From Candidatus Omnitrophota bacterium (lineage in GTDB: Bacteria; Omnitrophota; Gorgyraeia; Zapsychrales; Fredricksoniimonadaceae): a DNA stretch of 11,429 nucleotides. The position numbers and the translations under genes are program-made. Shown in pieces: positions 1 through 10,000 of this stretch. The stretch is taken from positions 1 to 11,429 of the forward strand of contig JAHFGE010000040.1 of the NCBI GenBank assembly GCA_023247575.1. Direction: 5' to 3'. Numbering within the stretch: position 1 is the first letter of the stretch; every line of letters begins with the position of its first letter. The notes beneath the pieces are model-generated. The model had not been told where the DNA came from. It ran no database searches and saw only the letters and a program-made list of their open reading frames with translations.

Positions 1-1020
1 AATAAAGAAGAATTTCTCTTTTGAAGGATCATGCCTAGCCGTATCCATGACCTGTTGGGAAACAAAGTGATTATTAACCAAATAGGTAGTCAGTATTTCG
101 CTGTAGCGTCCAAAAGCAACCTTAACAAGGCCTTCTTCGTCTAATCTGTCTACGGCTTCAACGGCCTCAAAGAGTACTGTTTTATTTTCTGTTGTTAACG
201 GCGTATGTGTGGCAGCTTCAAAGGCCATCGAGATCTTGACTCTCAAGTCTCGCTGTTCGTTTTCTTTATGGGAGCGGTTAAACTTGGATGAAGCACCAGC
301 TTCGTGGGCGATACTGCGGACTTTTTCAATAATCGTGTTATAGGCTGGATAGACGTTGCTCAGAATAATGTATTCAAGACCTTTTGCACCAAAATAACCT
401 TTACTATCAATATATGTCGTGGCTAAGAACCCTTCCACCGGTCCAGCCCTGATTAACCCAGCTTGTTTAATATACTCTGATATCTCGGTGTCTCCGGCAG
501 CTTCAAAATCTCTGATAACCGCCTGGGCTTCAGCGGAATGGGTATCAATCGTAACAAACACATCCACACCATTGGCTAAAATCTTGCTTTCGACTTCTTG
601 ATCCACATCTTCTCTGGTCGGCATCTTCTGACCAGGTAATGGACGGGTAGTATCTATATTTATTCTTCGTATTTCAATATATTGTTGACCCCCGAGAATT
701 AGATGCCACTGCCCATCTGGCTCCATGGTGTAGCCGCTGCCCAATGGAGGTTCATAAGAATTATCAGCCGCTTGAGATTCGGGTCCATAAACTTGATCTG
801 TGCCCGGAATTTGAATATATTCCGCAATAAAATCCCCATCTTGTTTTAACAAACTTTCTGCTTCCAACACATGGTCCAAAGTAATCAAAGAACCGTGTTC
901 AATCCCTATTTTTTTCTCGATCATTAATCTAATCGGTTTCTTCTCCTCCATTTTTTGTTTTTTGCTATATTCGATTTCTTTCATCGCCTCTGCAAATCTT
1001 TGATTCTCTTTAATATCTTT
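1..1020 (-). other. C-terminal soluble region of unknown family, continuing past the window (residues 3470-3809)
   Basis: It starts with a charged helix (KENQRFAEAMKEIEYSKKQK). A mixed part with strands follows (GSGYTMEPDGQWHLILGG), then an alpha/beta part with VDVFVTIDTHSAEAQAVI and a helical stretch containing HEAGASSKFNRSHKENEQRD (H3708). I do not recognise a family. HEAGA resembles the start of a zinc-protease HExxH but lacks the second His. The reading frame is still open at base 1, so the domain is truncated by the window edge. Confidence 0.45.
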
Positions 1021-4000
1021 AATCACCTGAATAATAATAGGGACAAATACCCCAATTGAAATAATAACTACAAGAACCATGTCACTTATTTTGAGTTCCG
1101 GACTTCCCTTCTCTACGCTGCATCCACTTAAAAACGACAGCATCAAACCAATAATAACCGGCACTGCTTTAGCTGACTTCGCTTTAGCTTTAATCTTTAC
1201 ATATAAGGCCATCGTCGTATAGAATGGCGGATTTAATTCCAAATCTTTCTTCAAGTCTTTTTTAATGAGCCAAACCTTAAGAGAAGGTTGTAAAAGCTCA
1301 AAAATTTGTTCCTTATCATCCTTACCTGGGCTTTTATCATCTGCTAAATCCTTTTTAAGTTGCTCTAAGCTAGCTGTTAAACGGTATTTCCCTTTCTTAA
1401 CTTCCTTCAAGTAATCTTTCTTTGGATCGATTAGCCAATCAAAAATCTTAATTCCTTTGCCATCCTTTTTAAACATTTTCTCAAAAACTATTTTTTCAAC
1501 AGTTGTATGAACGTTTAAATTTAATAACCATTTTTCTGCTCTTAATTTTTCCAATATAAGTGCGTTAACCCATAAATCCCAAAGTAAAACATAGGTCGCA
1601 GCTATTAACCCATAGATGATTCCTTTAGAATATTTTTCATCCTTCTTTAAAGCTGCCCAAATGATAGCTCCACCAAAGACAATTGCCAAAACTCCAACAA
1701 CCGCAGCAGATAATGGTACAAAGAGATTCGCGATAAATGCCGCTTGCATACCTCCAAAAATCAGTCCTGATAATAATGGAATCGAGCGACCGTTTTTCAT
1801 AAACGGCCCAAAGATAAACCCAATCGGGAACACATGGAAAAAGAGCATCGCTACTACAGCATAAGGATGGAACGGCGCAAAAATAAGAATAAGCGCTAAT
1901 GAAACACCCCATCTCACGGAAGGACGGAAAATGTGCAGTAACTCTAAAAACGCCCCAATCTCATGAGCGGTATCCTTAACGCTACGAGTAAATATTCCTA
2001 CTTTCCCTTCCTTTAACCCCTGATCGATTTTCTTATTGTGTATGGCCATCAGGGGAAGATAGGTAAACACCAAGCTCCAAAATCTTGCATAATAAGCCGT
2101 TAGCCCTTTAATAAACCCTTTCTGGTTAATGTTGACTTTCACTCCTCCCGCGATGATCGCCATGGAAAGAATATATTGGAAGCTAATCGCAACAAGTGGC
2201 GCGGCCAAGAAAGCAAACGGTGTCATGCTCAAGAACATCGCACCTAAGAAAATCATGACGTTATAACGCAATGACAACGGCTCATTGACATAAAAATCAA
2301 AATGGAACAATAACCCTAACTTTTCAGTCCAATGCAACAGCGTGCTCTTCATTAGCCTCTGGAATCTCACAGAAAGCATTTCATCAACTAAAACCAGTGC
2401 CGGGAAACGGTTCACGAATGAAGGCATAACCAAATGAAACTTTTCCCTCGGACGGGCGATAGTAACCAAAGGCGTATAATCAAAGTGGTATCCTCCAGCT
2501 AAAATTTCATTCCCCGTACTCGTATCCTCAATAAAGTTCAGGTTTGTTGTCCGGCCTCTCAACGCGGAAAGCCTGAGCAAACCAACACCGTAGAGACTAT
2601 GTGCAGAGAACTGAGCCGCGGTGGGGATAATGTCCGTATTAAGGTTGTCTTCAGCTATTTTTTGATCGGCTGTGGTCGGCGTGAGGTCCCCTTCATGCAT
2701 GATTAATCTCGGAAGCAATATTCCCAAATTCTTCCTAGTTGAAAATTCATTCGCGGCAAATGGTAACAGGAACATATCTGACGGATATATATGATGTGCG
2801 AAGTCCATATAGAACCCGATGCCCGGATCCTCGCTGCCGTCATCCAGAATGCTAAACATAAAATTCCAGGCGCGAATCTTAATGGGATGGGTAGAGGGGA
2901 TTTCATGATCTTTGAAAGCATTCACAATAACGCGCGGACTGCGTTGGTTAACCGTGAAACCATAGCGATTAACAAACTCATCACGTAAAATCTTATTATC
3001 CCGCTTCCTATCCGGCATTGACTTACCAGGTAGTGTGGACGGAACATACTTCATCTGAGCAGGATCGTCCGGATCAAAATAAGCGTAATACATAATAAAC
3101 CGGCTATACTGCGTGATATCCGTTTCGGAAGGCTCTCTTCCTAATTTATGACGTAAAAGTACCTTGTACGCTAATCGTGATGATTCAAGAGCTCCTTCCG
3201 TGGTCTTAAGAATGTTGGAAGCTCCGTCCGTATTAAATAGTACCCAGTTCCTTCTAATTGCTTTAGATATCTCTTGTTCTAATTCACCTGTCTTTGCGCT
3301 AATCTCTTTCACAGTTTCGGCAAAAGTTAATTTAGAATTAGCCATCTTATTAATGAAGGGCTGATCTCTGATAACTCCCAATTGCTCAAGTAAATCCCCA
3401 ACATAAATCTTCCAGCTCGTTTTATACTGGTCTTTGATCATCCCAAACGGCGATTGAACCACATTCTCTTTTTTATCCAGAAAGGCCTCGCTCGGGTACA
3501 TCCCTTCGGAAGCCGCAGTAATCGCTGACCACACAGGCATTAATTGATTTAAATCAATTTGATCTATGGAAAGACCGCGCTGTCTAAATATGCTTACTGC
3601 ATTAAAGAACTCCTTGAGTTTTTCTTGAGCGCGTTTATCCTTAATTTTAGGTAATTGCTCAATAGGATCTACGCTGTTAACAACCTTAAGAAGTTCCGCT
3701 TCTTCCGTAAGATTAATCAGCCATTTCTTCCTTAGGGAAGATCCAACGACAATTTCTATGTATACGTCTTTCAAGTAAGGATTGCTTCTTAAATAATCTA
3801 GCTGTTCACGATTGACGTCTTTATATGATTTATTGCGATACCATTGCTCTTGCCGCTGACGAACAGCCCCGGCGCTTGCATTAAATAAATACCAAAAACT
3901 GCGGATAGCTTCACGTAATGTCACAAGCATGATGGCTATAGAAATCGGCACACTAATGTAAGGAGCAGGCATAGAGTCCCAGGCATAATATGTTGTTACG

Positions 4001-7000
4001 GCCGTTACACCTAAATTCACAACTGCCCACCAGAAGGCAAATTGACGGAAGAAATACTTCCTATTATTTATTTCATCTACAGTACGTGTACCAGCGTATT
4101 GATTACGTGCGCGCCAAATATGTGCAATTAACTTAGGAAACGGCCCGGCTTTAAAGAACCGTGAGAGAATTGATAAAGCCGTTACAATAGCCGCCGAAAT
4201 AACTGCTCCTTTGAGTAACCAGACTCCACTGATGCCTAAAGCTCCTGCAAAAATAATTCTCCCTAAGATGCTCTTGGGCATTCCTTGCCATCTCGCAAGA
4301 CTGCCGACCGTATACTGGAAGTAAGCAAAAACCCCGTATAAAGGAATCTTGTATATTTCTAACCCTTCATTCTTATATTTACCAGTTAAGTATGCTTTAA
4401 TGGGATCAACTATTTTCTGTTCCATATCATCATCGCTGATTTTCAGTTTGTCTTTTATTACAAAACTCTTAAGGCCAGAATCAAAAATAGGATCTTTGTG
4501 TTCTTGTTCCATATAAATAAAGTAATCCATTAAATAATCGTCTTTGAGTGAGAAACCGCCGTTTACAGGTTTTCGTTTGCCACCGGCAATGTCTGACCAT
4601 TTCTTGCCTTGACTGGCAATAATTGCAGAAAGCAGGTTAAGGATCGGCTCAACTTGATCTCCCTGACCCTTGTCAATCAATCCCGCTAAATATTGAATAA
4701 TGGGTTCGTAATGGGCAAATTGTGGATTAAGCGTATTGATGCGATTCCTGACCACCGGATCAATTCTTACCCCATAAGAAGGAACTGTCACATTGGACGT
4801 GACTTTAGGAGCTTTTACATTTCTAAAGAGCAATGAAATGAGCTTCAGTGCCATGAATAAAATAAAAGGAAGCATAAGTGTGATAACGATAATTCCTGTC
4901 TCGATAATGCTGACGGCCGGCGTCCATGTTCCTCTTTCCTTTGAATCCAAAATAAAGTTGGAAATCCAATTATTCTGCATGCCTTTATGTAATATGCGCC
5001 CATACTCTATGACAGAACCAAAGCCTTTACCGTGATAATCAACCCAATCCACTTTTTTATTTCTATTAGCAATATTATATTTAGGCACATCCTGCACAAA
5101 GACTGTGCCGTTGCGTTGCGCCAAGCTCACAGCTTCCTTGTGAGTCATCAAACGAATATGCGGCGCAAGCTCTTTACCAAAACGGGTAAAACTTTCAGCG
5201 GTGATTTCACGTCCTTGAGTGAAGTTGTTATTCCATAATCTGCCATCTTCCAAGCGTAAGTCTGAAAGCGTCCAGCGGCCGCGGATATCTTGCTCCCACG
5301 TTACAAAGAACCCTTGTAATGGGGCCGCAGTATTAGAGGGCTCTAAATAGTCGGGTGTTAATTTAGCCGTTTGAGCGTCAATCAAGGCCGTGAAATATTG
5401 CCCATATGGACTGCGAAGGATCTCATTGGTAGAGGTTAACGCCGGAATAAACCCTTGATCTGCTCTAAAGGATTTGATGGGGAACCCTAAGTTATCAAAC
5501 ATCATTATCTTGGGCAAACTCTTAAGCCATTTAGAACCCTTATGATATTCGGCAAAAAGGCTTCCGTCGGACAAACGGAAGGCGCGACTCTTAATGCTTT
5601 CCTTACTCTTGCGGATATCCTTGGTGTCATAAGCAATCACCGGTATTGGGTGGCCGTCCACATCCAAGGCTATGAGAAGGTGAGGATTATCGCTGATAAT
5701 GACAGTTTCCCGATTGGCATAGAACGCCTCATTTTCCTGCCCAGGCACATAAACATGTGTTTTGACTTCTAAGGGATAGCGATCATCCCCTGTGGTGTTA
5801 AATTTAAAGAAACTTATATAACCGCTTTGGGAAACTGCGGTAAATTGATGTTGATCCACCTGATGCCCGCCGTTGAGACGGTGTTGTAATTTTCCATCCC
5901 CCTGACGACGGTCATTACCAGATTCTAAAGTAAACACAAAAGGCAGGTCGTTTGTATGTTGTTTCAAATAATTATTTAAGAATGTCCAGCGATTAGTCTC
6001 AGGAACCTGATTGAGTTGAGCGCTAAATTGAGGATCAACAAAGCCGCGTTTGTTCTGAATGTAAACAACGCCATTATTGAGTTCTGTTTTTGAAAAAGAA
6101 TTTATGGTTTCTAAACCATTGCTATCAGTGGCGGTGGCGCCGATGGATATATCGGCAATATCTTCTACCCCAAACCCGTTGGGATAGTAGAAACTATATG
6201 CACCACTCAACTTTTTCACGATGCCTGTAGACTCATCGAGAACGCCTGAACGTGGTTCCTGCACATCGCCCAGCGCATTTTTAACTTCAATGTAAGGCGT
6301 CTTTAATTCCGATCCGTGATCCAAATAATGACGCACACCCTGATAACGAATGGTACCATCGGCTTGATAAATCTCACTGACCTTCATATTATTAATATCG
6401 GCTCTTTCGCCCCTGTTATTAAGCAGCCAGCTTCTATCAATCAACATGCCCCTGGTGCCGTTGGGATTCAACAAATACGTCTCAGCCCCGTCGGCGATCC
6501 CGGCCTTGCCCGGTACACCGCGGTAATGTATATAGGACACCTTGGTGGCCACAAATTTACCCTCGACCATCTTTCCCTTGTACATGCACACCATACGGCC
6601 GCTGCCGTCTTTAACCATTAAATAAGTGTCCGTTAACCCGTGATGGCTGATGTCCACCTTAATGTAAAGTTTGCCGTCTTGATGTTTTAAAGTCGTGGAG
6701 GTTGTAAACGGTTCTTTGTCCCCCACAACCGTTAAGGTCTCAGTGTCCGCCGCATCATAGCGAGAGAAGCCATTGTAATTGGGTTTGCCGACTCTAGCAG
6801 TCCTATATTGCTGGCCGTCCCACTCAAGATCATGTTTCTCTACCGTCGTATCATAAGTATCCCATAATTCCTGCCATACTAAACTGGACAAGGTATTATT
6901 GCGCTGGGCAAGCTTGTTGGCGCTGGTCACATCAACGTTATTAGGAGCAAAAGATTTTTCTATGAGTCCACCTATGGTGAACTTGTCCGCAGCGGCGTCC

Positions 7001-10000
7001 TCATACACAACAAACGTGGCGCCTCTTTGCGTGGGCTGGCCATTTAATTCAAAAGTCGGCTTGGTCTCCCCGGCCTTCCATATCTGCTGACCGTCAAAGT
7101 CATACGCCCCTTCACTGCTGGGCGTCCATATCGTAACCGTATCCGGAATAATCTTCTTGCCCGTCATCGGGTCTATGTGAGCAGTATAAGATTCCACCGG
7201 ATGATCACCGTCGTGGTAGACTTCCAGGGTGATCATTTTTTGCGTGATATCAGCCGCCTTATCACCTTCCTTACCATTCCAGACCTCCTTGGTCTTGGTC
7301 TCCCATATCAATAAAACCCAGCTGCGTCTCTGGCCTTCGACATACTTTTTATAATAGTTTTGCGGATATACAATGTTTGGAATGTCCGCAACGACGCTGT
7401 TTGTCCCGATAGTGATCTTGGCAACACCGTTGGTCCCCATAGTCAGGGCGGTTAAGTACGGTTCTTTATCGCCGCCGCTCTTGGCGTCCACATTGTAGAC
7501 CTCTGCCTTGTCACCGGGACCGTTGCGGTGAGCATCCTTATACGAATACTCGGTGATGCGTTTTAAGCTGCCTTTTATGATCTCACTGCCAATCTTCCTG
7601 CCAGCCAAGTCGTAGATAAACTTGCCACTGCGATATACTGAGCCGTCGGGTCTTAAATCATCCCGTTGAACAAATGTCACATCTAGATTGTCTTTCTTGC
7701 CCTTGGTTTTAGTGGTTTTTGCAATGCGGTTAGTGCTCAAATTCCATCCCAGACTGGCAGCCGTAGGAACATTGGTTAGGATCCCCACCGTAGGCAGCGG
7801 CCGTCCCGTAACTGCGCCTGGGGAAGGCGCCGCCTGCTGGGCAACAGTAGCGCCCGTCAACCCTGCAGGACGATCGTTCTTGCCGGTCCAAGCTTCACGC
7901 AGAGCCCAATAGGCTTCTTTGGGAGTGCCGTCTTCCTTAACGACACCGAAATCTCCTTCATTGGCAAATCCATCACTAAATACGCCCAAGGGGCCGCTGT
8001 AAGGTTCCTTCCATTTCTCATCCCTGTATTCCATAAACATAATCCCCAAACACACGCTTGGATCAGCCTTGATCTTATAATTGTTCCAGATAGCTATATC
8101 ACCGGTGGCCTGCATTCTCTGGTTCTCGACCTTTGTTCTGTTGTCGATGGAATCTCCGCCAACCTCGGAGATATAAGAGAGTAGTTCAGGTCGGCCCACC
8201 GCCTGCCGGATGCGTTTGAATTCGTCGATGATGCCGGAAGGATCGATGCCGCGATAGATATTAAAACCAATAATGTCTGCTTCTGAGCCAAGCTGACGGA
8301 TAATAGAAACCTTCTCACTAAAGGGCACATCCGACATGTCAACGGACGCCTTCACGCCAGGGGCCGCGGTCTTGATCTGATGGATGACGCCTTTCAGATA
8401 CGGGAAGATGGCTGCCCTGGTCTGTCCCCACCATTCGGGATGTCGTTCGGCCTCATTGGCCACCACAACAAATCCTTTTTCCAAATAATTCTTATTTCTG
8501 GCCACGTAATCGGACGCGCGGCCGCTGGTGATATCGGCGGGCGAAATGCCGATGATCGGCTTCAGGTTAAAACGATCCAATTCGCCCAGAAAATTGGTGG
8601 AACCAACGGTCTGATAGGTACGCACATGGGAAGAACCGCTATTGGCAATCGTCGGTATATCACCTGTATGTGAATCCCAATCTGTATTTTGCTCATCATA
8701 GCTTAAGTTGAATCCTCTAAAGCCAATTGTATCCAGTTGTGACGGCAGCACGGCATTATTGACCGGCACCAGCGGCATGGTGGCTATATCCAGCGGTTCG
8801 GCTGCCTGCGCTGGGCCTATGCCTAAAAGCGTATCCAAAACGTTACCTGCTTGCTGGACGAGATTGCCAAGATTTCTTGGAATAAATGCGCCTTGGCCGG
8901 CAGGTATGGGTTCTAGAATTTTAAATACATCGTAAAGTTTCTTCATCTCGGTCTTACCGGGGCCGGTTGGGATTTGGATTTCCATAGGACCGGGATAAAT
9001 AGTTTCTTCGGTGCGTTCAACCTTGCCTTCAGGTGTTACATATTCTTCAATGACGCGTATCAAACGTTCTATACCCATGTCTAATAATTGCTGTCTTCCC
9101 TCTATAATTTGCTTAACCGTCCAATATCCAGTCTTTCCTGGAATAGTAACATCGCCCTTTTCATCTGTTTTGTTATCTTCCACAAACTGATAACGCGTGC
9201 GGGCCATGTTATGCATAATGACTTTTCCTGTCCAACCAAGGTGCAGCCTGCCGATTTCTTTACGGTCTTTGTCATAAACAACGGTATATTTACGGCCATC
9301 AGGAGTTTCCTCTTCTCTTAGGAATCCGTCTTCCCATGTGGCTTTGGCATTCAAGGTTTTTTCATCGAGATCAAACCCTTTCGGCCCTGATACCCAGCCG
9401 AAGCCCATCTCGGCCTGGATGGCCGCTCTGGTGGGCTCAACAATCACTGGGAATTGGCTGGCCATGCCGGCGCCTAATTTCGCTGTATATTGAGGCAATG
9501 GCAATATAATCATGGTTTCGCCGCTGCCTAAGACAACTCTCCTGCCATCTTTCTTGAACCAATAAATACCCGTGGCCTCATCGCCTTCAATACCTGCCGC
9601 TCGCAATTCTTCCTTAGAGATAAACATAATCGGTGCGAAAATACGGTCTTTGATATATTGTTTATAGGCGGCTTCATCGATGCCCATGAAACCTTTGCCA
9701 TCGAAGAAAATCAATTTAGCGAATTGATTGGTGAGAATATATAAATCACGGCTAATTTCTTGCTGAGATGGAACAATCAAATTCCCTTCCCTGTCAATCA
9801 AAGCTCTTAATGGTCTTAAAGATGCGTCAATATCCAGAAAACTCGCTATGCTGCCATTAGTGCCGGCGCTCTTTGGAATAAAGGTTTCATCCGTGCTATT
9901 TAATGGGATGGGGATGGGATTTAAACGAACCTTGCTGTGACGTCCTCGGGCAAAAATGTTCTTTTCCAGAGAACCACCCGGCTGACCTTTGGTATTTACC

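Larger units (their letters stand above)
4927..7881 (-). other. Long beta-rich modular region between the GH domain and the membrane (residues 1183-2167)
   Basis: After an Ala/Pro/Gly linker (residues ~1185-1215) come roughly 950 residues of strand-turn-strand sequence with many aromatic residues and DG, NG or GG turns. Examples are DGSVYRSGKFIYDLAGRKIG, which recalls YD/RHS-type repeats, and YQADGTIRYQGVRHYLDHG. Short motifs recur (GDKEP and DGQQ, listed separately). This is consistent with a series of beta-sandwich or YD-like modules that could bind polysaccharide or form a stalk. One cysteine, C1614, is present. The last part, with more helix (around residue 2090, PHIRLMTHKEAVSLAQRN), approaches the first membrane segment. 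No catalytic motif was recognised. Confidence 0.5.

Noticed and set aside
292..306. HEAGA (H3708) as a zinc metalloprotease HExxH site
   Set aside because: The second histidine is absent (H-E-A-G-A) and no supporting downstream ligand motif is evident; calling a protease is not justified.
1210..1212. ATG of M3406 as an independent start of a separate lipoprotein gene
   Set aside because: There is no ribosome-binding-like sequence in the preceding 15 bases, and the upstream frame is open and coding without a stop, so a separate gene cannot be supported from the sequence.
1616..1912. Overlapping ORFs on plus (82 codons) and minus (91 codons) strands, and the other short ORFs scattered across the window
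   Set aside because: All lie in other frames over the continuous minus-strand frame, have no recognisable domains, and have composition expected of shadows (the opposing frame is a membrane-helix region).
2824..2846. LDDGSED at residues 2861-2867 as the N-terminal nucleotide-binding DD motif of a GT2 domain
   Set aside because: It falls between the KxxAWN motif and D2875, only 12 residues before the DxD position, whereas the true first Asp motif should be far upstream; the resemblance is probably chance.
9904..9920. GGGATG-type microrepeat (tgggatggggatgggat) as a regulatory or G-quadruplex element
   Set aside because: It encodes the Pro-Ile-Pro-Ile-Pro string of a linker in the giant ORF and has too few and too irregular G-tracts to claim more.
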